Below are positions 8,346-17,731 of a stretch of 64,000 bases of DNA, one piece after another. Source of the stretch: CAWJLS01 sp963843755. Lineage in GTDB: Bacteria > Acidobacteriota > Thermoanaerobaculia > Multivoradales > DATKCC01. Within the stretch, counting starts at the first letter, position 1; each line of letters opens with the position of its first letter. The notes under the pieces were generated by a model. That model searched no databases. It had not been told where the DNA came from and was given only the letters and a program-made list of their open reading frames with translations. The DNA lies in the NCBI GenBank assembly GCA_963843755.1, contig CAWJLS010000001.1, forward strand, positions 1 through 64,000, given 5' to 3'. Both the position numbers and the translations under genes were made by a program.

Positions 8346-8570
8346 CTACCTCATCAAAGAAACCACGATCACGAGGGTGACGAAGCCGGACACGAGCCCC
8401 TGGTGGGGGAACCGAAGGTCGTTTCGAGCGATCACCCCGAGCGTCACCGCAGTCGCACCGGCGAGCAGGGCGTAGCTGTACGCGAGCAGGACGGCCAGAG
8501 GAACCAGAACCCAGACCACCACGAACGTCAGACGCAAGGCGTGGAATCGGTCTCGATGGAGGAAAGGCAC
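8346..8570 (-). CDS. Small two-helix membrane protein of unknown function
   Basis: This 74-residue protein has two predicted transmembrane helices (LTFVVVWVLVPLAVLLAYSY and a second near the C-terminus ending LVIVVSLMR) joined by a short polar link. No family is recognised. It lies upstream of the 200-residue membrane protein in the same direction. Confidence 0.5.
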   Translation of the reverse strand: MPFLHRDRFHALRLTFVVVWVLVPLAVLLAYSYALLAGATAVTLGVIARNDLRFPHQGLVSGFVTLVIVVSLMR

Positions 8571-8932
8571 AGGACGATCCGCGGCTCACCGGATCTGTCA
8601 GCGATTCGTTCTGCCGCTCCGAAGGGTTCACCTGCTGGTGCACCGGCCGCGAAGACCATTTCGAGCGGCGCGGGCGATTGGACTGCCTCGCCCAGGCTCC
8701 CGCCAGGCGGTTGGCGCAGTACCAGAGGTCGTCGTCGGTGATGGCGCGGCCGCCGACTTTCTGACCGCCGCGGTCGCCGTCCCAGCGGTGGCGGCCTGGA
8801 CCGTGGTCGTCGCCTGGGCGACGGCGCCCACGCCCCGGGATGTCGCCGTTGAACCCTCCCGGCACATGGGACGCCGCCGGCCCGCCGGCAATCTCCGGGA
8901 CGAAGCCGTTCACCTCGGTGGCGTACGTCTCC
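8571..8932 (-). other. Region between flavodoxin-like and membrane-protein genes; possible ORF remnant
   Basis: No clear gene lies here. On the minus strand an open frame from a GTG at 8913 reads MNGFVPEIAGGPAASHVPGG and then an Arg/Gly/Asp-rich stretch and a segment with DDDLWYCANRLAGAW, with G or C at most third codon positions. It has no Shine-Dalgarno and runs on into the next genes out of frame. It may be the decayed end of a former gene. Confidence 0.25.
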
Positions 8933-9679
8933 TCACCGGTACTCGGGGTTGGGGAAGTCGAAGCGACACCCGGCGTCCCACTCCGAGCGCTGGTTGCCGT
9001 GGGCGGGGAGGCCGCCCCGGTCTTTGAGCATGCGGGCGAGGTGGAGGAGGTTCCAGGTCATGAAGGTGGTGTTGCGGTTGGTGAAGTCGTTTTCCGGGCC
9101 GCCGGAGCCGGGGTCGAGGTAGCTGGGGCCGGGGCCGGCTTCGCCGATCCAGCCGCAGTCGGCCTGGGGCGGGATGGTGTAGCCGATGTGCTGGAGGGCG
9201 TAGAGGATGCTCATGGAGCAGTGCTTGACGCCGTCTTCGTTGCCGGTGATGACGCAGCCGCCGACCTTGCCGTAGTAGGCGTACTGGCCGCGGTCGTTGA
9301 GCTGCGCCGAGCTGGAGTAGAGCCGCTCGATCACCTGGGTGCAGACGGACGATTTCTCGCCGAGCCAGATGGGGGAGCCGAGGACCAGGATGTCGGCGGC
9401 CTGGACTTGGCGGTAGATCTCCGGCCAGTCGTCGGTCTCCCAGCCGTGCTCGGTCATGTCCGGGTAGACGCCGGTGGCGAGGTCGTGGTCGACGGCTCGG
9501 ATCGCCTGGACGGTGACGCCGTTCTTCTCCAGGATCTCCATGGAGAGGCGCATCAGCCCTTCGGTGTTCGACACCTGGGGTGAGCGCTTGAGGGTGCAGT
9601 TGACGTAGAGGGCGGTGAGGTTGGAGAAGTCCCAGTCGTGGGAGGTACAGAGGGCTTCTTGCTTCTCGGTCAGGGGCAT
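8933..9679 (-). CDS. NADPH-dependent FMN reductase / flavodoxin-family oxidoreductase
   Basis: This 248-residue protein has the flavodoxin-like fold of the NADPH-dependent FMN reductase family. The first strand and phosphate-binding loop region read LTALYVNCTLKRSPQVSNTE. The second motif, ADILVLGSPIWLGEKSS, is the FMN isoalloxazine loop typical of WrbA-like proteins. A third, GGCVITGNEDGVKHCSMSIL, follows. It probably reduces flavin or quinone-type substrates in the cytoplasm. AAGGAGAG precedes the ATG. It lies 30 bp downstream of the aldehyde dehydrogenase on the same strand, so the two may be co-transcribed and share redox partners. Confidence 0.87.
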   Translation of the reverse strand: MPLTEKQEALCTSHDWDFSNLTALYVNCTLKRSPQVSNTEGLMRLSMEILEKNGVTVQAIRAVDHDLATGVYPDMTEHGWETDDWPEIYRQVQAADILVLGSPIWLGEKSSVCTQVIERLYSSSAQLNDRGQYAYYGKVGGCVITGNEDGVKHCSMSILYALQHIGYTIPPQADCGWIGEAGPGPSYLDPGSGGPENDFTNRNTTFMTWNLLHLARMLKDRGGLPAHGNQRSEWDAGCRFDFPNPEYR

Positions 9680-9709
9680 CGGCTCTCCTTCGGTGAGGTG
9701 CTTTCGTGG

Positions 9710-11152
<1,443 letters not shown>

Positions 11153-11470
11153 GTCGCGCCTCCGCACCGGGGAGTCCCGGAAGGGTTTGGTCAGGTTCGG
11201 TCGCTCGTCCCGAGCGCCGCCGAGCGGTCGGTGGTCTCGAGGCACTGGACAAGGAGGCCGGTTCCTTTCATCGTATAGATCCTCGAGATCGCCGAGGTCG
11301 AAGCGCGTGGGTCGAAGGGGGTGTGGGTGCTACGGCGACCTCGCCTCGCGGACGACACCGTAGGCTACGCGGCGACCCGCCGCCTGGATTGTGTCACCGC
11401 GTGGCGGCCGCGTACCGCACGGTCCGGACCGCGCAAACCAGACGCCACGCCCCGACCCGGAAAGGGAGCC
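11153..11470. promoter_or_regulatory. Divergent intergenic region between aldehyde dehydrogenase and acyl-CoA oxidase genes
   Basis: This 318-bp gap separates two divergently transcribed genes and must hold both promoters. AAGGGAG at 11461-11467 is the ribosome binding site of the acyl-CoA oxidase. I see no strong -35/-10 pair and no long inverted repeat. Confidence 0.4.
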
Positions 11471-13795
11471 ATGACCGACCGACCGACGCCCCGTCCCCTG
11501 CCCGACGATCCTCGCCTGCGAGCGTTCTTGCCGCTGCTCTACGTCGCGTGGGCCGACAGCGAGCTCGACGGCGACGAGATCCGCGCCGTCTGCAGCCGCA
11601 TCCAGGAGGAGGCCCCGGACAGCACCTGCGAGGATCTGCTGGGCCGCTGGCTCGATCCGGAGGCGCCGCCGTCGGCCGAGGAGCTCGCGGGCCTGCTCGA
11701 GCTGCTGCAGCATGCGGGGCGCGAGCTCGCGCCGGAGGAGCGGGGCAGCCTCGCCGCCCTCGGCGCCTCGCTGTCGCGCCGCGCGGGCCACGAGCCGGCC
11801 CCGTCCGAGCTGGAGGCCCTGGGCGACGTGGAACGGGCGCTCGGGGTCGCCTCGGCCGAGAGCAGCGCCCGGCTGCTCGCTACCGAGCGACCGGCGCCGC
11901 CGGCAGCGACCGACGCCGCCCCGGGCCCGGTCGGAGCGTTCGACGCAACCGCCCTCCGCGGCTACCTCGACGAGCCCCACGGCGCGCTCCGGCGCGGGGT
12001 GCTCGAGCTGCTCGCGTCGCCGGCCTTCGAGCGCCCTCTGGAGATCGACCGGGACGCCTACCGGGCGCTCGTCCTCGAACGCTGCCGGGCGCTCGCCGCC
12101 CGCGGCCTCGGCGCCGCCTCGTTCCCCCGCGCGGTCGGCGGCGAGGACGACCTCGGCCGGTTCGTGGCCGTCTTCGAGACCCTGGCCCACGGCGACCTGT
12201 CCACCCTGGTCAAGTTCGGCGTCCAGTTCGGGCTGTTCGGCGGCAGCATCCTCCATCTCGGGACCGAGCGTCATCACCGCGAGCTGCTGCCGGCGGTCGC
12301 CTCCCTCGAGCTGCCCGGCTGCTTCGCCATGACCGAGACCGGCCACGGCTCGAACGTGGCGGAGCTGGGGACGACGGCGACCTACGATGCGGAGCACGAC
12401 GAGATCGTCGTCCACACCCCCGGCCCTCACGCCCGCAAGGACTACATCGGCAACGCCGCCTGCCACGGCCGTATGGCGACGGTGTTTGCCCAGCTCCGGG
12501 TCAGCGGCCACCGCCACGGCGTCCACGCGATCCTCGTGCCGATCCGGGACGAGTCCGGGCAGGCGCTTCCCGGAGTGTCGATCGAGGACGACGGCCCGAA
12601 GATGGGTCTCCAGGGGGTCGACAACGGGCGCCTGGCCTTCGACCACGTCCGGGTGCCGCGAGCCAACCTGCTGGACCGCTTCGGGTCGATCGACGACGAC
12701 GGGCGCTACGAGAGCCCGATCGCCAGCCCGGCCCGGCGGTTCTTCACCATGCTGGGAACGCTGGTGGGCGGGCGCGTGAGCGTCGCCCTCGCAGGGCTCT
12801 CGGCGACCAAGAGCGCCCTCGCTGTCGCCGTGCGCTACGCCGACCGGCGGCGCCAGTTCGGTCCCGAGGGCGAGGCCGAGGTCAGGCTGCTCGACTACCT
12901 GGCCCATCAGCGCCGGCTGCTGCCACGCCTGGCCAAGACCTTCGTCCTGCACGCGGCGCTGCGCGACCTGGCCGCGCGCTACGCCGACATCCAGGGCGAA
13001 ACCGAAGGCGATCGGCGGGAGCTCGAAACCCTCGCCGCCGGGCTCAAGGCGGTCGCCACCTGGCACGCGACCGACACCATTCAGACCTGCCGCGAGGCGT
13101 GCGGCGGCCAGGGCTACCTGTCCCAGAACCGCTTCGCCGCGCTCAAGGCCGACACGGATGTGTTCACCACGTTCGAGGGCGACAACACGGTCCTTCTACA
13201 GCTCGTGGCCAAGGGGCTTCTGGCCGACTTCCGGACCCGGTTCCAGGATCTGAGCGCCGTCGGCCTGGTGCGCTGGCTGGTCGGCCGGAAGGCCGAGGAC
13301 TGGATCGAGCACAACCCGCTCACCGTCCGGCGCGACGACGAAGCCCACCTGCGCGACCGCGCCGTCCACCTCGAGCTGTTCCGGTGGCGGGAGGAGCGCC
13401 TGCTCTACACCCTGGGGCGGCGGCTCAAGGCCCGTCTCGACCGGGGCATGACGTCGTTCGCGGCGCTGATCGAGTGCCAGGACCACGCCCTGGAGGCGGC
13501 CCACGCGTTCGTCGACCGCCACGCCTTCGAACGCTTCGATCTCTGGGTCCGGCAGGCGCCGGAGCCGCTGCGCGAGATCCTCGACGCGGTCGGTGCCCTC
13601 CACGCGCTGGCGACCCTCGAGGAGGACAAGGGCTTCCTGCTCGAGCACGGGCTCGTCGAGCCGCGCAAGAGCCGGGCGATCCGGACCCAGGTCAACGCCC
13701 TCTGTGGGGAGCTCCGGCCCCATGCCGGCGCCCTGGTGGACGCCTTCGGCCTCAGCGACGAGGTGCTGGGCGCGCCGATCGCGTCCGGCGGCTGA
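11471..13795 (+). CDS. Acyl-CoA oxidase/dehydrogenase with N-terminal TerB-like domain
   Basis: This is a 774-residue flavoenzyme. Residues about 10-140 resemble a TerB-like helical domain (LLYVAWADSELDGDEIR). From about residue 150 the protein is an acyl-CoA oxidase-type enzyme. It has FAMTETGHGSNV at the FAD/substrate region, then KDYIGNAACHGRMA, the CGGQGYL motif at about residue 545, and TDVFTTFEGDNTVLLQLVAKG typical of the oxidase subgroup. It would catalyse the first step of fatty acyl-CoA beta-oxidation; whether oxygen or an electron-transfer flavoprotein accepts the electrons cannot be told. AAGGGAG precedes the ATG. Known oxidases are near 650-700 residues, so the N-terminal addition explains the extra length. 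Confidence 0.88.
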   Translation: MTDRPTPRPLPDDPRLRAFLPLLYVAWADSELDGDEIRAVCSRIQEEAPDSTCEDLLGRWLDPEAPPSAEELAGLLELLQHAGRELAPEERGSLAALGASLSRRAGHEPAPSELEALGDVERALGVASAESSARLLATERPAPPAATDAAPGPVGAFDATALRGYLDEPHGALRRGVLELLASPAFERPLEIDRDAYRALVLERCRALAARGLGAASFPRAVGGEDDLGRFVAVFETLAHGDLSTLVKFGVQFGLFGGSILHLGTERHHRELLPAVASLELPGCFAMTETGHGSNVAELGTTATYDAEHDEIVVHTPGPHARKDYIGNAACHGRMATVFAQLRVSGHRHGVHAILVPIRDESGQALPGVSIEDDGPKMGLQGVDNGRLAFDHVRVPRANLLDRFGSIDDDGRYESPIASPARRFFTMLGTLVGGRVSVALAGLSATKSALAVAVRYADRRRQFGPEGEAEVRLLDYLAHQRRLLPRLAKTFVLHAALRDLAARYADIQGETEGDRRELETLAAGLKAVATWHATDTIQTCREACGGQGYLSQNRFAALKADTDVFTTFEGDNTVLLQLVAKGLLADFRTRFQDLSAVGLVRWLVGRKAEDWIEHNPLTVRRDDEAHLRDRAVHLELFRWREERLLYTLGRRLKARLDRGMTSFAALIECQDHALEAAHAFVDRHAFERFDLWVRQAPEPLREILDAVGALHALATLEEDKGFLLEHGLVEPRKSRAIRTQVNALCGELRPHAGALVDAFGLSDEVLGAPIASGG

Positions 13796-13803
13796 GGCGG
13801 CCC

Positions 13804-14976
13804 TCAGGACGCCGCGCGGAGCGCCTGGAGGCGCGGAGCGACGGCGAGGAACGCGTCGACCACTTCCGGGTCGAAATGGGTACCCCGGTCGCGGACGATC
13901 CGTTCCATCGCCTCGTCGTGGCTGCGGGCCGACTCGTAGGCGCGGATGCTGGTGATGGCGTCGTAGGCGTCGGCGAGGGCGACGATGCGGGCGGCCAGCG
14001 CGATCTCCTCGCCGGCCAGGCCGTGGGGGTAGCCGGAGCCGTCCCAGCGCTCGTGGTGCTGGTAGGCGATCTCGGCGGCCATGGTGAGGAAGGTGTGCCC
14101 CGGATAGCTGGCGATGACGGCGCTCAGCGTGTCGCCCCCGATCACGGTGTGCCGCTGCATGGTCCGCCGCTCTTCCGGCGTCAGAGGTCCGGGCTTGTAG
14201 AGGACGGCATCGGGGATCCCCACCTTGCCGATGTCGTGGAGCGGGCTCGACCGATGGATCTGCTCGAGAAAGGGGTCGTCGATCTCCGGGTGCTCTCCCC
14301 GGTCGCGCAGAGCGCCGGCCAGCAGCCGGCTCGACTCGGCGATCCGCTCCAGGTGGCGGGCGGTCTCCGGGTCCCGGGAGTCGACCAGCTTGGCGACGGT
14401 CAGCAGCGCGATGTCGCGCGTCTCCTCGAGCTCCCGGGTCTTCTCCCGTACCCGCTGGGCCAGGTGCTCGTGGAGGGTCCTGGTCTCGATCAGGTTGCCG
14501 ATCCGGAGCAGGACCTCCGTGGCGTCGAACGGCTTGGCCAGGAAGTCGCGGGCGCCGGCGGCGAGCGCCTCGCGCTTGACCTCAGGGGTGCTGTCCGCGG
14601 TGATCATCAGCACCGGCAGGTAGGCCTCGCTCGGAACCGTCGCGCGGATCTCGCGCAGCACCTCGATCCCGCTCATCCCGGGCATGTGGAGATCGAGGAC
14701 GACCAGGTCCGGCTGCATCTCCCGGAAGGCGGCGAGCGCCTCCCGCGGATGGATCTCGCCGCGCACGTGCTGATAGCCGGCCGAGCGCAGGATGGTCGAG
14801 ATGAGGCGAACCTCGAGGTCGAGATCGTCCACGATCAGGATGCGCGCTTCCGGGTGCGCCGAGTGGGGCAGCATGGAGCCGAGACGGAGGGGGCGCGGCT
14901 CGGCCACTGGCCGCTCCGGGCTCTGGACGCCGCTCGTGAGGGGAATACCGACAGGGTGGAACGCGATCTGTCTCAT
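13804..14976 (-). CDS. Response regulator with HD-GYP cyclic-di-GMP phosphodiesterase domain
   Basis: This 390-residue protein has a receiver domain at about 43-165, with the acidic pair Asp50/Asp51 and phosphoacceptor Asp95 (LVVLDLHMPGM). A coiled linker (VREKTRELEETRD) leads to an HD-GYP domain. The metal-binding HD is His247-Asp248 (SSPLHDIGKVGIP), and the signature HHERWDGSGYP ends near residue 317. HD-GYP proteins hydrolyse cyclic di-GMP. I chose the ATG at 14976 because GGAG precedes it; an internal ATG at 14874 just before the receiver is the alternative. It converges on the acyl-CoA oxidase gene with 8 bp between stops. Confidence 0.93.
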   Translation of the reverse strand: MRQIAFHPVGIPLTSGVQSPERPVAEPRPLRLGSMLPHSAHPEARILIVDDLDLEVRLISTILRSAGYQHVRGEIHPREALAAFREMQPDLVVLDLHMPGMSGIEVLREIRATVPSEAYLPVLMITADSTPEVKREALAAGARDFLAKPFDATEVLLRIGNLIETRTLHEHLAQRVREKTRELEETRDIALLTVAKLVDSRDPETARHLERIAESSRLLAGALRDRGEHPEIDDPFLEQIHRSSPLHDIGKVGIPDAVLYKPGPLTPEERRTMQRHTVIGGDTLSAVIASYPGHTFLTMAAEIAYQHHERWDGSGYPHGLAGEEIALAARIVALADAYDAITSIRAYESARSHDEAMERIVRDRGTHFDPEVVDAFLAVAPRLQALRAAS

Positions 14977-15241
14977 CGTTCTCCAGTGTGCCGGGCCGCG
15001 TGGGCGAACGCGATCGGCCGTCGTCGCGAGATCGCCTCGGACGCGTCCACCCCGGGCGTAGGACGGTGCCCGACAGGAGGGCCGCAACGGGCCGTCGGAC
15101 ACCGGTCCGCGCCTCGATCGCTTCGGCGCTGCCGGCTGCGCGGGCGGTGGGGTGTTGCCGCGGCGGAGCGGGACGCCTGCGCTAACATCCCTCCTGACCC
15201 GTCCGCGCCCTCTCAGGCTCTGCCCGACTGGAGGAACGACC

Positions 15242-16294
15242 ATGAACACCCCTCCGAGGCTTCTCGAGGTTCTGTTGTGCGACGCCCCGGCGACCGAAGG
15301 CGAAGCCGCCGTCCGGGCGCTCGAGCGCTGTGCCGCGCCGGTAGCCGCCCGGACCGCCGAGGGCGCGCAAGAGCTCGCCCGCGCCCTGCGGACCCCGCTC
15401 GACCTGGTGCTGCTCTGGGACCTCCCGGACGGTCCTGACGGTGGCGAGGCGCTGGCGCTCATGCACCGGCTCGCGCACTGTCCACCGGTGATCGTGGTGA
15501 CGACGCCGGAGCGCGACGGGCGGGCGCTCGCGTTGGTGGCCTCCGGCGCGGCGGCGATCGTCCATCGGGACCGCCTGGCGCCTCTCGGCGCCATCGGACG
15601 CTCCGCCCGAGCTCTCGCCCGCCAACGGATGCTGGTCGACCTGGCCCGGGCAGGCGCCCACGAGCTCAACAACCTGGTCGCGCCGATTCCGCTCGCCACC
15701 CGCATCCTGATCGACAGCGTGAAGAACCCGATGGACGCCGACTTGCTCGCGACGGTCGAAGTCTCGGTCGGGCGCGCCACCGCGGAGGTCGACTCGTTCT
15801 ACCGCAGCGCCCTGTGGACCGCCGGCGACATGGACGAACGCTCGGCGCCGGCGCCTGTGCGCCACCTGATCGAGATCGTCGGCAGGACCCTCCGCGACGC
15901 GCTCCCCGCGCTGAGGGTGGAGACCGACTACCCGCCGGATCTGCCGCCGGCGGCCGCGCCGGCCGACGTGGTCCACCAGATCGTCTTCTGCCTGGCGCTG
16001 AACGCGGCCGGGGAGTTCGGCGGGGAAGGGCTCGGTGCGGAGGACCGGAGGACCGTCTCGTTGGCCGGCGAGGAGGGCTCCGGGGGAGCCGAGGTCGTCG
16101 TCCTGGTGCGCCCCGGGGGGCGGCCCGCGGAGAGCGTCCTCGACCCGCTCCGGGCGGCGGCCGCGCGCCTGGGGGGACACCTGGAGTACGTCGGCCCCGA
16201 TGGCCCCGATGGGCCCGCAGGCGGCTCCGCGGCCGCGGGCGGCTACCGTCTCCGCCTGCCGGCGGCGGCGCTCAGCCGACCAGCTCGCGCTTGA
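15242..16294 (+). CDS. Degenerate receiver-histidine kinase-like protein
   Basis: In this 350-residue protein the first 120 residues have receiver-like spacing, with Asp60 in LVLLWDLPDGPDG, but lack the usual N-terminal acidic pair. Residues 130-200 contain an H-box-like segment, AGAHELNNLVAPIP (His140), as in HisKA kinases. The C-terminal part has an N-box-like CLALNAAGEF, yet I see no DxGxG or GxGLGL motif, so ATP binding is doubtful. It may be a phosphotransfer or scaffold protein. Its last 23 bp overlap the 3' end of the convergent NarL-type regulator gene. Confidence 0.6.
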   Translation: MNTPPRLLEVLLCDAPATEGEAAVRALERCAAPVAARTAEGAQELARALRTPLDLVLLWDLPDGPDGGEALALMHRLAHCPPVIVVTTPERDGRALALVASGAAAIVHRDRLAPLGAIGRSARALARQRMLVDLARAGAHELNNLVAPIPLATRILIDSVKNPMDADLLATVEVSVGRATAEVDSFYRSALWTAGDMDERSAPAPVRHLIEIVGRTLRDALPALRVETDYPPDLPPAAAPADVVHQIVFCLALNAAGEFGGEGLGAEDRRTVSLAGEEGSGGAEVVVLVRPGGRPAESVLDPLRAAAARLGGHLEYVGPDGPDGPAGGSAAAGGYRLRLPAAALSRPARA

Positions 16295-16904
16295 TCGCGT
16301 ACTGCATGATCTCCGCGTTGTTCCGCAGGTGCATCTTCTCCAGGATGCGGGATCGGTAGGTGCTGATCGTCTTGACGCTCAGGTTGAGCTCGTCGGCGAT
16401 CTCCGAGACCGTCTTGCCGGAGGCGATCAGGCGCATCACCTGGAACTCCCGGTCGGAGAGCCGCTCGTGGGGCTGCTCCTCGAAGTCCTGCCCCAGGGTC
16501 ATGGCGAGCTGCTCGGCGAGATCCGGAGTGATGTACTTGTGGCCCGCGGCCACCCGGCGGATCGCCTGGACCAGCTCTTCCGGCGCCGCGTCCTTCATCA
16601 TGTAGCCGTCCGCTCCCGCCTTGATGCAGCGGATGGCGAAATGGTCCTCGGGGTGGACGGTGAGCATCAGGACGCGGATTCCGGGCTGGCGCGCCTTGAG
16701 CTCGCCCAGGGTCTCCAAGCCGCCTCTCCCGGGCATGGACACGTCGAGGAGCACTACGTCGGGCTCGGTGCTCGCGGTACCGTCCAGGATCTCCTGGCTA
16801 CGCCCCGCCTCGGCCACGACTTCGATGCCGGCCTCGGAATCGAGTAAGCGCCGGACTCCCTCACGAAAGAGCGTGTGATCGTCGGCCAACAACACACGGA
16901 TCAT
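16272..16904 (-). CDS. NarL/LuxR-type response regulator
   Basis: This 210-residue protein has a receiver domain at 1-120, with Asp8/Asp9 and phosphoacceptor Asp54 (VVLLDVSMPGRGG), and the switch Lys in YMMKDAAPEE. The C-terminal LuxR-type helix-turn-helix at about 145-205 reads LSDREFQVMRLIASGKTVSE, then LNLSVKTISTYRSRILEKM. It is a DNA-binding transcription regulator. No obvious cognate kinase is adjacent on the same strand. Confidence 0.95.
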   Translation of the reverse strand: MIRVLLADDHTLFREGVRRLLDSEAGIEVVAEAGRSQEILDGTASTEPDVVLLDVSMPGRGGLETLGELKARQPGIRVLMLTVHPEDHFAIRCIKAGADGYMMKDAAPEELVQAIRRVAAGHKYITPDLAEQLAMTLGQDFEEQPHERLSDREFQVMRLIASGKTVSEIADELNLSVKTISTYRSRILEKMHLRNNAEIMQYAIKRELVG

Positions 16905-17230
16905 CAGGTTTCGCTCCTTCCAAAGTTCAAGACACTGGATTGACGGCAGGACTTACCTCCGCGAATGGGCGCCCGCCTTGCCGATGACCGTGTCTGTCCG
17001 ACGCGGCCTGTCAGCGTCGCACGCCGCCATCCGTCATCCGCTTCGCCACCTGGCCACCCGAGTGTCCGAGGGTGGTCTGTCGGTGAAGCACGGATCGAGA
17101 GCCGGCGGCTGTCGGTGATCATATAGCCGTTCGTTCTCACGGAAAACTCTCGTTTCGTCCGATAGTTAGCGAAACGGGTCATCTCTAGGCTTCTTCTCGT
17201 CGAAATGTGACGGCTGACTGGAGATCGACC
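16905..17230. promoter_or_regulatory. AT-rich divergent region with an inverted repeat
   Basis: This 326-bp gap lies between the NarL-type regulator (minus) and a lipoprotein gene (plus). It is noticeably more AT-rich than its surroundings near 17110-17200 (for example ATCATATAGCC). It holds CGTTTCG at 17151-17157 and CGAAACG at 17170-17176, a 7-bp inverted repeat with a 12-nt spacer that could be an operator. No gene is seen. Confidence 0.4.
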
Positions 17231-17719
17231 ATGAGACGAATCGAACGAATTTTCCTCCTCGCCCTTCTCGCCCCGATGACCGTGCTCGCGACCGCCTGTG
17301 GCGGTGGTGGCGGCGGCGGCGGCCCGGCGGGTCCGACCGACCCGACGGCGTCCTCGCTGGCGAGCCTGTCCACGTCGCAGGGGTCGCTGACGGTCCAGAC
17401 GAACGGGTTCGAGGTCGACTTCCAGGCCATCGACCGCGCCATCGCCCGCGGCTACGAAAAGGCGCGCGACCAGATCGGCGACCGCGCGGACGACCTGCGG
17501 TTCGACGGCTACACCCTCCAGGTCATGCCCTCGAGCTGGGAGCTCGCCGGCCAGCACCTGCGGGAGACGCGCACCATCCGCATGCGGGTGGGGGAGGAGC
17601 GGGTGATCGCCCACGAGCTCCAGCACGTCTTCGCCTGGGACCTCAACCGGTTCGACGAGTGCAAGGTGCTCCAGGACCACGCCCACGGCTACGACCTCAA
17701 CTGCGCCCGCCTTCCCTGA
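17231..17719 (+). CDS. Small lipoprotein with an HExxH zinc-binding motif
   Basis: This 162-residue protein has a lipoprotein signal (IFLLALLAPMTVLATAC) with Cys23 as the lipidation site, then eight glycines. A helical segment follows, and near residue 120 the motif RVIAHELQHVFAWD, an HExxH zinc-binding pattern of metallopeptidases, followed by a Cys-Gln-Asp-rich end (CKVLQDHAHGYDLNC). No third metal ligand can be assigned with certainty. The family is not recognised; a small periplasm-facing metallopeptidase is plausible. GGAG precedes the ATG. The kinase gene starts 12 bp after its stop, so it may be part of the same operon and sensory unit. Confidence 0.65.
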   Translation: MRRIERIFLLALLAPMTVLATACGGGGGGGGPAGPTDPTASSLASLSTSQGSLTVQTNGFEVDFQAIDRAIARGYEKARDQIGDRADDLRFDGYTLQVMPSSWELAGQHLRETRTIRMRVGEERVIAHELQHVFAWDLNRFDECKVLQDHAHGYDLNCARLP

Positions 17720-17731
17720 GGGAACGACCCG

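Noticed and set aside
11323..15438. A 1371-codon open frame on the plus strand
   Set aside because: Its composition is Arg/Pro/Gly-rich shadow sequence covering the acyl-CoA oxidase and HD-GYP genes, both of which have clear motifs in other frames.
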